Shown here: piece after piece, positions 42,843 to 51,375 of the stretch | Numbering within the stretch: position 1 is the stretch's first letter | How the letters are laid out: each line of letters opens with the position of its first letter | Assembly: GCF_900104305.1 (NCBI RefSeq) | Contig: NZ_FNJC01000001.1 | Span: forward strand, 610,543-674,542 | Source of the DNA: Filomicrobium insigne | Lineage (GTDB): Bacteria > Pseudomonadota > Alphaproteobacteria > Rhizobiales > Hyphomicrobiaceae | Length of the DNA stretch: 64,000 nt | Direction: 5' to 3' | Program-made: the position numbers and the translations under genes | Notes under the pieces: generated by a model | Databases searched by the model: none | What the model was told of the DNA's origin: nothing | Seen by the model: the letters and a program-made list of their open reading frames with translations, nothing else

Positions 42843-44897
42843 ATGACGCAAAAAACCAACGATTCCAAGCTGCTGGTCTGCAACTGCCAGCGCTCGATGG
42901 ACATCGATGCGGCAGGCTTGAGCAAGGCTTTGGGGTTCTCGGATAAAATAGTGGTTCACCAGGAACTGTGCCGCTCCGGAATTTCCGCATTCGAATCCGG
43001 TCTCGCCAGTGGCCACCCCCTCCATGTTGCATGCACGCAGGAAGCACCCCTTTTTCTCGAAATCGCATCCGAACATGAATCCGAAGCGGAATTGCGATTT
43101 ATAAATATTCGGGAAACGGCTGGGTGGTCGGAAGCAAAAAGTTCTGTCATGCCGAAAATGGCAGCGCTACTTGCCGATGCCAGCTACGAACCAGAGCCGG
43201 CGACAACGCTCACCCTTGAATCCAAGGGTATGTGCCTCGTTTACGGTTCCGGACAGGCGGCACTTGATACGGCTGCCAGTCTCGAAGGCCGGCTATCGGT
43301 TACCGTTCTCTTGAGCGATGCTGATGATGCGATACCACCGAACGTCGTTGCCCAACCGATTTACAAGGGCAAGATCCGGGCGGCACGAGGTGCGTTGGGC
43401 CGTTTTGAAGTGGTCGTCGATGGTTATGCGCCGGTGCTGCCGTCTTCGCGTGGCTCGCTTGAGTTTGCGATGCCGCGAGACGGAGCTTCCGCAAAGTGTG
43501 ATCTGATCCTAGACATATCCGGAGGGCACCCACTCTTTACAGGTCACGGACGCCGCGACGGCTACATCAGTGCAGATCCGAACAACCCAGGTGCTGTCGC
43601 ACGCGCGATGTTTGAAATTTCGGATCTGGTCGGCGATTTTGAAAAGCCGCGCTACATTGCGTACGACGCCAGTATCTGTGCGCATGCCCGCTCCGGCAAG
43701 GTCGGCTGCTCCAATTGCTTGGACGTCTGCCCACTGGGAGCAATTTCTCCGAACGGTGACAGCGTTTTGATCGATCCAGCCGTATGTGGCGGCTGTGGCA
43801 ACTGTGCGGCTGCGTGTCCGACCGGTGCCGCGAGCTACGCGGTTCCACGGCGCGGTGATCTCGTGAACCGCCTTGGGATCATTCTCGACACCTATATCGG
43901 CGCCGGGGGAACGCATCCCAGGATCATGTTTCATGATGAGAAACACGGGACTGAATTGATTGGCGCCATAGCCCGCTTCGGTCGTGGCTTGCCGGCCAAT
44001 GTAATACCGGTTCGTGTCAATTCCACACTCATGATCGGACACGATACGATTGCGGCTGCGTTGGCGCTCGGCGCCGATCAGGTCGCCATTCTTTGTTCAC
44101 CTGAGCATCCAGAGGAATTGGAAACACTCCGTGCGCAGTGCCAGCTGGCTCGCACGATTGTTTCGGCACTCGGCTACGAGGGCGACCGTATCGTTATGAT
44201 CGACGAGCATGATCCCGACTCGCTCGAGAATAGCTTGCATGACCAGACCGAGCTTACCGCGATGACGCGGAATGCTTTCTCGGCACTCGGTAGCAAACGC
44301 GAAGTCGCCCGCATCGCGCTCACCAAGCTTCACGAAAGGGCACCGACACCAACCCAGCTCGTGGCGCTTCCAGAAGGCGCTCCATATGGCCGCATCGTGG
44401 TGGATGTTAGCGGCTGTACGCTCTGTCTGTCGTGCGTGGGTGCATGCCCCGCCAATGCCCTCGGTGATAATCCGGAACGTCCGGAACTCAGCTTCACCGA
44501 AGCTGCGTGCGTGCAATGCGGCGTCTGCGTTGCCACATGCCCGGAAAAGGTCATTTCACTCGAGCCGCGTTATGACTTCTCGCCGCAAGCCCTAACCCCG
44601 ACGGTGGTCAAATTCGAGGAACCGTTCAATTGCATTCGCTGCGGAACCCCCTTCGGCGCCCGTTCTTCTGTTGAGCGGGTTGTCGAGCGCTTGAAAGGGC
44701 ACTCGATGTTCCGCGATGCTGGGCAACTTGACCTCATCCAGATGTGCGATACGTGCCGCATCGAAACCCTCGCCAACTCCGGGAATGATCCGTTTGCCGG
44801 AGGTGAACGGCCACGAGTTCGCACAACGGACGATTATCTATCAGCCGAGGCTGAGGCGGCACGGACCGGCAAAGCGCCAGAAGACTTCCTTAATTAG
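42843..44897 (+). CDS. Poly-ferredoxin-like 4Fe-4S electron-transfer protein
   Basis: This 684-residue protein has two tandem pairs of [4Fe-4S] motifs: CSNCLDVCPLG with CGGCGNCAAACPTG (about 285-335) and CTLCLSCVGACPA with CVQCGVCVATCPE (about 525-575). The N-terminus has further cysteines (LVCNCQRSMD, HQELCRS, ACTQE) and the C-terminus two pairs (CIRC, CDTC). It is a cytoplasmic-type redox protein with no signal. It is found beside DUF3305/3306 in formate dehydrogenase clusters, so it may carry electrons to or from FDH. I chose ATG 42843 (frame open to 42813). A terminator follows. Confidence 0.85.
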   Translation: MTQKTNDSKLLVCNCQRSMDIDAAGLSKALGFSDKIVVHQELCRSGISAFESGLASGHPLHVACTQEAPLFLEIASEHESEAELRFINIRETAGWSEAKSSVMPKMAALLADASYEPEPATTLTLESKGMCLVYGSGQAALDTAASLEGRLSVTVLLSDADDAIPPNVVAQPIYKGKIRAARGALGRFEVVVDGYAPVLPSSRGSLEFAMPRDGASAKCDLILDISGGHPLFTGHGRRDGYISADPNNPGAVARAMFEISDLVGDFEKPRYIAYDASICAHARSGKVGCSNCLDVCPLGAISPNGDSVLIDPAVCGGCGNCAAACPTGAASYAVPRRGDLVNRLGIILDTYIGAGGTHPRIMFHDEKHGTELIGAIARFGRGLPANVIPVRVNSTLMIGHDTIAAALALGADQVAILCSPEHPEELETLRAQCQLARTIVSALGYEGDRIVMIDEHDPDSLENSLHDQTELTAMTRNAFSALGSKREVARIALTKLHERAPTPTQLVALPEGAPYGRIVVDVSGCTLCLSCVGACPANALGDNPERPELSFTEAACVQCGVCVATCPEKVISLEPRYDFSPQALTPTVVKFEEPFNCIRCGTPFGARSSVERVVERLKGHSMFRDAGQLDLIQMCDTCRIETLANSGNDPFAGGERPRVRTTDDYLSAEAEAARTGKAPEDFLN

Positions 44898-44934
44898 CCC
44901 CGCGGGCCTCATCAGATACGGCTCAATTGCACGC

Positions 44935-44974
44935 CCTCTCACGTCCGCTCAACAGGCCGTGAGAGGGCCTTTCC
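44935..44974 (+). terminator. Probable terminator of the poly-ferredoxin gene
   Basis: GCCCTC-ACG (44935-44943) pairs with CGTGAGAGGGC with a small bulge, and AGGCC/GGCCT (44954-44958/44966-44970) gives a tight alternative hairpin followed by TTTCC. It lies 38 nt after the stop. The fold is plausible, the T-tract short. Confidence 0.5.
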
Positions 44975-45033
44975 ATTGGCGCTTGACGTGTGCATTTAAG
45001 GCAAGATGAGAAATCGCCTCGGAGACAAGTCAG

Positions 45034-45156
45034 ATGGCTTCCAAACTGCTTATCTTGTCTGCTGGGTTGCTGCTGATCGCTGGCGTTATTGCCGCAATCG
45101 ATCCGGAGCGCGGAAACAACCAGCCGCAAACGCGGCTCGTCGGCAATGCATGGTGA
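45034..45156 (+). CDS. Small single-span membrane protein, 40 residues
   Basis: A short ORF encodes MASKLLILSAGLLLIAGV followed by a polar tail ending in GNAW: one hydrophobic helix (LLILSAGLLLIAGVIAAI). GGAG lies nine bases before the ATG. It is the only plus-strand gene between the poly-ferredoxin terminator and the convergent minus-strand DUF6352 gene, and could share that region's function. No known family. Confidence 0.4.
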   Translation: MASKLLILSAGLLLIAGVIAAIDPERGNNQPQTRLVGNAW

Positions 45157-45235
45157 GGCGAAGCCCAACACAGGAAACATGAGAAACGACGTCGGCCTTC
45201 TCTCCCCCTCCCCCCGAGCCGGCGTCCAACGGGTA

Positions 45236-45268
45236 GAGGTCTCAGTGAGCAGCACCAACTGGGACCTC
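45236..45268. other. Stable hairpin between the small ORF and DUF6352
   Basis: GAGGTCTCAGT and ACTGGGACCTC (45236-45246 and 45258-45268) form an 11-bp stem with one G-T pair and an 11-nt loop. No T-tract follows on either strand. It may insulate the two convergent transcripts. Confidence 0.4.
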
Positions 45269-45306
45269 TCCCCGATCCCTTGATCAGAGATTTCTTACGT
45301 CGAAGA

Positions 45307-46323
45307 TCAAACGGAGGTGAGAAGGGGTAAATTCGTGATAAGATTCTGCGGCTTCATCTTGACCCGATCTTGAGCGGTCTGAGCCAATGCCAGATAAATG
45401 GGTCGCCCCTTCACGCGCTCGATAACCAAGCGCTCGTCCGGTATTTTCATCCGGAACAAACCGATCAGGCGTGTCATACTGTCGGCCGGAGGCGCATTTC
45501 CCTCATAGAGCGCATTGAGAATCTCCGTAGCCTCGCGGTCTAGGCCGATATGCCAACGCCAATCGCTATCCTCGATACGCGGACGCGGTTCGACTGTGAC
45601 TTCGATACGGACAAGGTGGTTCAACCACCCTTCGATCACACGGGCGAACGCATCCAACGCTGGCTGTTCAAAGCGAAAATCGACGACGGTATCGAAACGG
45701 TCGGATCGGCCCCAGTAGATGTCCTTATTGTCCTCGCTCAGAACGTCGAGCGTGACACTCTTCATCTGAGTGCCCGTTTCAGCCAAAAGCTGCCCGAGAC
45801 CCGTGTCCGTGCCAGTGCGCGCATGCATGTCGACGATCTCTTCATCGGCCAGCATTAAACGGCCATCGTCAGTCGAGACTGATTGTTCGCGGAAAAAAAT
45901 CTCCGCAGCACGCAGTCGGATCGGATCACGCACATCCTTCAAGATATTGCGCAGAATGAGATGCACCATCTGATCGACGAAGACGGGCGGGACGACCGGC
46001 GTGGGATGGCGCATCAACGCGAGGTAAGCCCCCTCGATCGTGCGCGCACTCTTCAGCAGGTCACGATAAGCGAGAACGACAGCATAGTTCTCCGCTGCAT
46101 CACGATCGGCGAGAGTCGCAAGACGCGCATCGGAAACGACCAGGAAGGGATCTTCCATAAGCTCGTCGTGGAGCTTGACCTCCTCGGCGCAGCTTTCATC
46201 AATCGGATGAATCTCGGGGCGCGTCAGATAGGCCCGAATGAAATCTGGTGTGACTTCCAACCAGCCTTCTTCACCTACGTTCAGCAGGTGCATTCCGGCT
46301 GATTTCCAAAAATCACGTTTCAT
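45307..46323 (-). CDS. DUF6352 family protein of the formate dehydrogenase cluster
   Basis: This 338-residue cytoplasmic protein contains FWKSAGMHLLNVGEEGWLEVTPDFIRAYLTRPEIHP at the N-terminus and a C-terminal half rich in Arg/Glu helices (EPRPRIEDSDWRWHIGLDREATEILNALYEG). I link it to DUF6352 from memory of the cluster; no catalytic motif is seen. The ATG at 46323 lies within the last 11 bases of the upstream gene, indicating tight coupling. It is the last gene of the long minus-strand series. Confidence 0.7.
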   Translation of the reverse strand: MKRDFWKSAGMHLLNVGEEGWLEVTPDFIRAYLTRPEIHPIDESCAEEVKLHDELMEDPFLVVSDARLATLADRDAAENYAVVLAYRDLLKSARTIEGAYLALMRHPTPVVPPVFVDQMVHLILRNILKDVRDPIRLRAAEIFFREQSVSTDDGRLMLADEEIVDMHARTGTDTGLGQLLAETGTQMKSVTLDVLSEDNKDIYWGRSDRFDTVVDFRFEQPALDAFARVIEGWLNHLVRIEVTVEPRPRIEDSDWRWHIGLDREATEILNALYEGNAPPADSMTRLIGLFRMKIPDERLVIERVKGRPIYLALAQTAQDRVKMKPQNLITNLPLLTSV

Positions 46324-46810
46324 CAGGCTCAACTTTCCAGACACGGGCGTGCAAAGGTTTGTCCGTCGGCGGGCGAATGGTGCGGAACTCTTCTTTTATG
46401 GCTCCGTCGGCATCCAGAACGCGACGCACAGTGAATACCGTGTTTATCGGCGCATCCTGTACGAGGTCGGTTATGAAAAACAGTTCTCCGCGTGCCGCTG
46501 GAAGCGCCGCTTCGATGTCGGGCGCACCGTATCGGGTAACGAAATGCTGCGCGAGCCGATACTCAGCTTCATCATAGTCCGAGCTTTGCGCCTGGGCTAC
46601 GACCGCGAATGTGGAACGGCCAAAACTTGTCAGACCGAGGAAGCCATTCGCGAAAGCCTGGCGAAGCTTCCCGGCAATCGCACTTTTGTCGAGATCAGCG
46701 AACTCAAACGCTCCCGAGATCGCCCATTCGTCTGGTTCGGCGGCTTTTTCGAACACGTGCGCATCACTCATGTCGAAGTTGATGGTACGCAGCAGTTTGT
46801 GGCCGCTCAT
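46313..46810 (-). CDS. DUF6505 family protein of the formate dehydrogenase cluster
   Basis: This 165-residue cytoplasmic protein reads HKLLRTINFDMSDAHVFEKAAEPDEWAISGAFEF at the N-terminus and TFAVVAQAQSSDYDEAEYRLAQHFVTRYG in the middle, the latter a compact alpha/beta pattern. I connect it to DUF6505 from its position beside DUF6352 and a ligase-like gene. Start overlaps the upstream stop (ATGA). Function unknown. Confidence 0.7.
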   Translation of the reverse strand: MSGHKLLRTINFDMSDAHVFEKAAEPDEWAISGAFEFADLDKSAIAGKLRQAFANGFLGLTSFGRSTFAVVAQAQSSDYDEAEYRLAQHFVTRYGAPDIEAALPAARGELFFITDLVQDAPINTVFTVRRVLDADGAIKEEFRTIRPPTDKPLHARVWKVEPDET

Positions 46811-47559
46811 CCTGTTAAATCCATCCCAGCTGCCGGTGCGCCCGCTTCGCTTTCAAGCGCTATTGTCTTGCCGTCAGCGAGCCGAACAAGCAATTGCATC
46901 TCATCTGACATACCTAATGCGCGCCCGCGAACCAGCCGGCCGCCAATACTAAAAGCGGCTTCGTGTTCATAGCCCTCGACGCGGCCGATGAACGGACCCG
47001 CGACAGCTTTGAAACCGTCATCCTGCCAAACCTGCAACCACGAAAGCATATGCGCACTCAGGGAACGCAGAATCTGGGTACGGTCGACATCCCCGCCCCC
47101 TTCATCAAAGACTGATGTCAGTTGCTCTGCTTCTCCTGGTTCACGGTCTATGTGTGGGCTTGCGACCTGAATGCTCGCGCCGACGACCAGCCAATCGGGA
47201 ACATCATCCGGACCAGATTGCGCGAGCGCGAATTTCACTTGTCCGACAAATGCACCGTTGAGCAGGATGCTATTGGGCCAGCGCAGGTGGACTGCAGTCT
47301 TCGGCGGCATCAGTGTGCCGAGGCTGTCTGCAATGGCCGAAAAAAACAGCGGCTTGATCTGTAATGCCACACGGCGCGAAACCTCTGGCTCCAAAATTAA
47401 AGCCATTTCGGCCCGTTGCGTACTTCTCGCCCAAACGATGTCCGCCGCGCCAAGCTCGCCACTAGCGGCGCGACGGCAGGCTGTCTCGAATGCTTCGGCC
47501 GGTGCCTTGATGGCATGGCCCGTCAAGATCGGGGGAAATTCTGGATCCGGCAAATGCAT
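46807..47559 (-). CDS. Biotin/lipoate protein ligase-like protein with DUF4444-type end
   Basis: The 250-residue protein has a biotin/lipoyl ligase-type catalytic core: IVWARSTQRAEMALILEPE, LRWPNSILLNGAFVGQVKFALAQ (a ligase-like strand with the Lys that contacts the adenylate), WLVVGASIQV, and an SH3-like C-terminal part (GRVEGYEHEAAFSIGGRLVRGRALG). An RWPNSI/D pattern stands in place of the usual KWPND, so the substrate could differ. It is embedded in the formate dehydrogenase cluster, where no lipoate-bearing protein is evident. A role in cofactor attachment is possible. Confidence 0.75.
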   Translation of the reverse strand: MHLPDPEFPPILTGHAIKAPAEAFETACRRAASGELGAADIVWARSTQRAEMALILEPEVSRRVALQIKPLFFSAIADSLGTLMPPKTAVHLRWPNSILLNGAFVGQVKFALAQSGPDDVPDWLVVGASIQVASPHIDREPGEAEQLTSVFDEGGGDVDRTQILRSLSAHMLSWLQVWQDDGFKAVAGPFIGRVEGYEHEAAFSIGGRLVRGRALGMSDEMQLLVRLADGKTIALESEAGAPAAGMDLTG

Positions 47560-47603
47560 GTCTCTTCTCGCGCGGTGGGACGTGCTCCGGATAAGGCCAT
47601 CGA

Positions 47604-47795
47604 TCAGCCTAGATCGATCTCACCCTCAACAACGTGATTGAGATCGGTATTCTCCGAAGTCAAAACAACACGAACCTTCAACTTGCCACTTGTCAATCCG
47701 CGCTCGCGAACGAGCGCTTCGATCTCGTGTTGTGACGTTACGCCAACCTGCTTGAGGAACTTGCGCATCGATAGGTTGAACTTTTCTTCGTCCAT
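47604..47795 (-). CDS. DUF6494-like small protein
   Basis: A 63-residue protein with a charged helix (NLSMRKFLKQVGVTSQHEIEALVRERGL) and a strand (KLKVRVVLTSENTDLNHVVEGEIDLG). The ATG at 47795 has AGAGGA upstream; the longer frame to 47984 is rejected because the extension is not conserved-looking. I associate it with DUF6494 from the same cluster in other genomes. Function unknown. Confidence 0.7.
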   Translation of the reverse strand: MDEEKFNLSMRKFLKQVGVTSQHEIEALVRERGLTSGKLKVRVVLTSENTDLNHVVEGEIDLG

Positions 47796-47980
47796 TTCAC
47801 ATCCTCTTATACGTAGAGATCGGGACTTGTCTCTCATTTGCATGATTGAGACACTGCGCCTTATCGGCACGCGGGAACGACGGGCTTTCTCGCGTATGAT
47901 GTCTTTGACATCATCTCGATGGCCTGCTGCGCAGTGACGATACGCGGGGTCAGGCATTTGTCCGGTCCAGATAATCAGCC

Positions 47981-48103
47981 TCACAAACGAACGTTGCGAT
48001 CCGCGTAGGCATCCGATGAGGAGACGCGTGTGTAATTCAACGTCACTGCGGCCGCAGCTGCAATGACCGCAAGGATAACGAGGCTCGAAAGAAATGCCTT
48101 CAT
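47981..48103 (-). CDS. Small membrane protein of the formate dehydrogenase cluster, 40 residues
   Basis: A short ORF encodes MKAFLSSLVILAVIAA followed by AAAVTLNYTRVSSSDAYADRNVRL: one N-terminal membrane helix and a short polar, probably periplasmic, tail. Its ATG overlaps the stop of the WD40-cytochrome gene (ATGA). A short protein of this pattern (SS-x-AY near the end, NVRL at the C-terminus) seems to recur in alphaproteobacterial clusters of this type, from memory. It may be a structural subunit of the membrane FDH. Confidence 0.6.
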   Translation of the reverse strand: MKAFLSSLVILAVIAAAAAVTLNYTRVSSSDAYADRNVRL

Positions 48104-49665
48104 GGCTTGTCTACTCCCAATTCGTTTGCTGGCGCACTCGGCTTCTTCGGATCGCTATTTTTCTCGTCAAGCTTATCCGATCCGCCGGGGCGGGTCGCTT
48201 CTTTAAGATATGAAATTAGATCATCGCGCTGTTCAGGGTCGGTCATCTTCTGCAGCGGCATTTTTGAGCCCGGCGTGAAGACATCCGGTCCGAGTTCAAA
48301 AAGCTTGGAGACGGTTTCCTCGGTCCAGATGATGTCGAGGTCCTTCAAGGGCTCCGAGTACGGGTATCCCGGGAGCGCTGCGATCTTTCTCCCAAATATG
48401 CCGTAGAGCGTTGGACCAGCGCGATTTTTGCCATCAGGTTTCAGCGTGTGGCAGACGCTGCATTTCCGCGCGAATTGAATACGGCCGCGGGCAAGAGGAT
48501 CGTCGCTGGCTTCGCTCAACTGAAACCGCCGCGGATAGGGACTGTCGATGGGCTCGAAGGGTTGACGCGGCGTGATCTGCCAAGCCGTCACAAAATCATC
48601 CAGACCGCCCAGATATATTCTCTTTCCATCGGACGCGAAATTCATGGCCCAGATTGGACCGTAGGGGTTTTGATATTCCTCGATCAACGTGAAGTCCGCT
48701 GAGCGATAGACCCGGACAGTGCCGTCAGCGCCCCCCGTCGCCAAAAGGCCGGGCTTGTCTGTCGCAGCAAGAGACAGGATCGGGCGTTCGGAGCTCTTTA
48801 ATTCTGCAACGACTTCCCCTGTGCGCGCCGATACGACGCCAGCGGTGCCGTTCAGACCGCCAAAGGCCAGATTCTCAGTGCCGGGAAGACGCGCGAGAAC
48901 ATTGATCCCCCAGCCCAGCCTGTAGATGGGACGCTGGTACGCGCCGTCCGTGACCTTGAAAAGGCGGATCTCGCCATCATAGCCAGCCGTATAGACGTCT
49001 GCGCCGTTCGCGGAGAATTCGACATCGTTGACTGGCCCGCGATGCCCCTCGAGCACGGGGCCGGGCACGAGCCGCTCCAGATCCCAAAGCCGGGCCGTAT
49101 GGTCCCAACTCGCCGTCGCCGCCCAGCGGCCACCCGGCGAGACTGCAAGCCCCACGATTTTTCCCTTGTGACCAGAAAAGCGATGCAACGCCTTACCGTT
49201 TTCGAGGTCCCACAGGACGAGCACACCGTCGTCGCCCGCAGCGAGCGCCTTTTTGCCCTCTTCTCCTACGAAGGCAACGGCATTGACGGCACCGTCGTGT
49301 TCGTCGAACCGCCGTCCCTCGTCAACCTTCTCGCCGGAGACATCCCACAGCATCATCGCGTAGTCGAAGCTACCCGTAAGGACGCGTTCATGCGCTCGGT
49401 CGACGCTTATGGCTTTGACGGGACCGCCATGTCCGACCAGATTGCCATGCGCGGATCGGCGTTCCGATGCATCTGGCAACCCTTTTGGAGCCGGAGCCTG
49501 CATAGCCTTCGCGGAGGATGTACCTGTTGCGGGAGAGTCGGCGGCCCCGCCCGTTGCGACGGCCGGTCCTGCCAACGTTCCCAGCGCCACCAGCATCCAA
49601 ACGGCCGACCAAATGGCCAGCCGTTTGCTGCGCAGGACGCGCGCTTGCAGGCTATTGTGCCTCAT
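48100..49665 (-). CDS. WD40 propeller fused to a c-type cytochrome domain
   Basis: This 521-residue exported protein begins with a signal-like segment (to about residue 38), continues with a WD40 beta-propeller of about seven blades (80-370, e.g. AKISVDRAHERVLTGSFDYAMMLWDV and HRFSGHKGKIVGLAVSPGGRWAATASWD) and ends with a cytochrome c domain: heme-binding CSVCH at 402-406 with axial Met at GSKMP (469). A charged tail follows. In the periplasm it could pass electrons from FDH to the respiratory chain, with the propeller as a binding face. It follows fdhC by 6 nt. Confidence 0.9.
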   Translation of the reverse strand: MRHNSLQARVLRSKRLAIWSAVWMLVALGTLAGPAVATGGAADSPATGTSSAKAMQAPAPKGLPDASERRSAHGNLVGHGGPVKAISVDRAHERVLTGSFDYAMMLWDVSGEKVDEGRRFDEHDGAVNAVAFVGEEGKKALAAGDDGVLVLWDLENGKALHRFSGHKGKIVGLAVSPGGRWAATASWDHTARLWDLERLVPGPVLEGHRGPVNDVEFSANGADVYTAGYDGEIRLFKVTDGAYQRPIYRLGWGINVLARLPGTENLAFGGLNGTAGVVSARTGEVVAELKSSERPILSLAATDKPGLLATGGADGTVRVYRSADFTLIEEYQNPYGPIWAMNFASDGKRIYLGGLDDFVTAWQITPRQPFEPIDSPYPRRFQLSEASDDPLARGRIQFARKCSVCHTLKPDGKNRAGPTLYGIFGRKIAALPGYPYSEPLKDLDIIWTEETVSKLFELGPDVFTPGSKMPLQKMTDPEQRDDLISYLKEATRPGGSDKLDEKNSDPKKPSAPANELGVDKP

Positions 49666-49671
49666 AGCCGG

Positions 49672-50829
49672 CTACTCGGCGGGTACTGGCTGACCTGACG
49701 GACGGTGCGCTTTTCCGGCTGCCAGTTCCTCTTCCGCCCAAACGCTGTGGTGTTCCTTGGCCCAATTTGTATCCACCTGTCCGGTTCCCATGGCATCGAA
49801 CGCACCCTCCATGCCAAGCGTTCCGATATAGATGTGGGCGAAGATCACGCAGATCAGGAACAGCGCCATGATCGCGTGCCACAACGAGGCCAATTGCTGC
49901 TCCTCATTAGCGGTCAACTGCGTCGGCAAATCGAAGCCGATCATGTTCAATGCCGCAAACGTCTTTGAGAACATCGGCATGTCGAACGGGAACATCAACG
50001 AGAGGCCCGAAAGCGTAATTGATATGCCGCTCAACATGATGAGCCAGAAGAGAATTTTCTGACCTGCATTGAACTTGCGGGCCGGTGGATGCACGCCGCG
50101 CGAGAACATACCGCCGCCCTTGGCCAGCCAAATGAAGTCTTCCTTGCTTGGGAAGTTATGGCGCAACCAGAGGACGAACGTGATTAGGAGGCCGGCCATG
50201 AATGCGAAGGCGACATAGTTGTGCAACCACTTGGCGACGATCGACATGCTTGCGAACGCTTCTTTACCCATGACAGGGATCAGTACGTAGCGCCCGTACA
50301 GCACGTTCAGGCCGGTCAACGCCAGAATGATAAATGACGTCGCTAGAAGCCAATGGCCTGTACGCTCGAGATAGTTGAAGCGCTCGATCGTGGCACCCGA
50401 CTTGCCATGTTCGATACGGATACGGCCACGGATGAGGAAAAACAGCGCCAGAAGGCCCAGGATTCCGGCCATCGCGTAGGCACCATAAGTGGGCAACGGG
50501 CCATTACGTACGGCACGCCAAGTTTCGCCAGAGGAATCGACCAGCACGCCGGCCTTCTTGTCCATGATCGAGACCTGACCCTGAACGCCCTGGCGTAGTT
50601 TCGTCCAAAGCTCGATGTCGTAGCTTCCACCTTTTTCAGGAACGACCATAGGAGCTGTGGCGCCACCGTTTACTGCTCCGGCCGGCGGGCGCACGTTGGG
50701 ATTGCCCGAGGAGGATTGGGCAAAAGCCGGTTGCGCGGCCACGATGAATAGTGCCAGCAGAGCGATCAGCGCATTCCACAATGCCCAACGCTCAGCCCCA
50801 CGCTCCCCGTTATTTTTCAACTCAGCCAT
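49672..50829 (-). CDS. fdhC: Formate dehydrogenase gamma subunit (cytochrome b)
   Basis: A 385-residue inner-membrane cytochrome b of the FdnI/FdoI type that anchors the enzyme and moves electrons from the iron-sulfur subunit to quinone. After a signal-like start (1-37) come a periplasmic stretch and an extra N-terminal helix (YGAYAMAGILGLLALFFLI), then the four core helices beginning RFNYLERTGHWLLATSFIILALTG, with His residues (TGHW, WLHNYVAF, VIFAHIYIG) as heme b ligands. Total length is longer than E. coli FdnI because of the N-terminus. It lies downstream of the small lipoprotein gene. Confidence 0.9.
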   Translation of the reverse strand: MAELKNNGERGAERWALWNALIALLALFIVAAQPAFAQSSSGNPNVRPPAGAVNGGATAPMVVPEKGGSYDIELWTKLRQGVQGQVSIMDKKAGVLVDSSGETWRAVRNGPLPTYGAYAMAGILGLLALFFLIRGRIRIEHGKSGATIERFNYLERTGHWLLATSFIILALTGLNVLYGRYVLIPVMGKEAFASMSIVAKWLHNYVAFAFMAGLLITFVLWLRHNFPSKEDFIWLAKGGGMFSRGVHPPARKFNAGQKILFWLIMLSGISITLSGLSLMFPFDMPMFSKTFAALNMIGFDLPTQLTANEEQQLASLWHAIMALFLICVIFAHIYIGTLGMEGAFDAMGTGQVDTNWAKEHHSVWAEEELAAGKAHRPSGQPVPAE

Positions 50830-50937
50830 GGCTGTCTCCCTAGAGCCTTCTCCACCTATTCCTCAGACCAAGCTGCGCAGCCGCTGAATTATTCTTGTTC
50901 TCGCAGCCGGCTGTTGGCCTGCGCTCCTTCACACCCC

Positions 50938-51132
50938 TCAATTTCCCCGTAGGTTCTGAGCACGTGCCCGCAGTTCTTCGACCTGCTGCTTGCTCAGCTT
51001 CTCATCCTTCTTGCCGGCATAAACGCCAGGCGTGTGCATGAGGGGGCGGTTCTGCTCCGCCTCGCGGCACGCAGTTAACGACAGCGCGAGCCCTGCCGCA
51101 ATAAATGGTGCCAAATACGTCGCCGACTTCAT
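50938..51132 (-). CDS. Small lipoprotein in the formate dehydrogenase cluster
   Basis: A 64-residue protein with a lipoprotein signal (YLAPFIAAGLALSLTAC, lipobox LTAC with the lipidated Cys22) and a charged mature part (PGVYAGKKDEKLSKQQVEELRARAQNL). It is predicted to sit at a membrane surface. GGGGGAA precedes the ATG. It lies between FdhB and FdhC genes after a hairpin; its function is unknown. Confidence 0.65.
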   Translation of the reverse strand: MKSATYLAPFIAAGLALSLTACREAEQNRPLMHTPGVYAGKKDEKLSKQQVEELRARAQNLRGN

Positions 51133-51321
51133 TGCCGAATTCCCCCACGCTCAATGTCGTTCATGATGGGTCATACCGATCGGCTGCGAGCGATATTGGG
51201 CTTTCCATAGATCGCTCTGCTTCATGATCGCGCAAGCGTTCAGGAATTTCCATAGTTGTGTGCGCGGGCGGCCAGATCAAAAAGTATGATCCCGTAATGT
51301 TTCTGGTTTCGGGCACGAAAC

Positions 51322-51341
51322 GGGGCGGCTTATGCCGCCCC
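51322..51341 (-). terminator. Hairpin terminator after fdhB
   Basis: GGGGCGGC and GCCGCCCC form a perfect 8-bp stem with loop TTAT, 34 nt past the fdhB stop, with GTTTCG following on the minus strand. It probably separates or attenuates the fdhAB transcript from the downstream lipoprotein-fdhC genes. Confidence 0.6.
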
Positions 51342-51375
51342 GATCGTTACTTCGATGCTGTCGGATGGGCACGAC

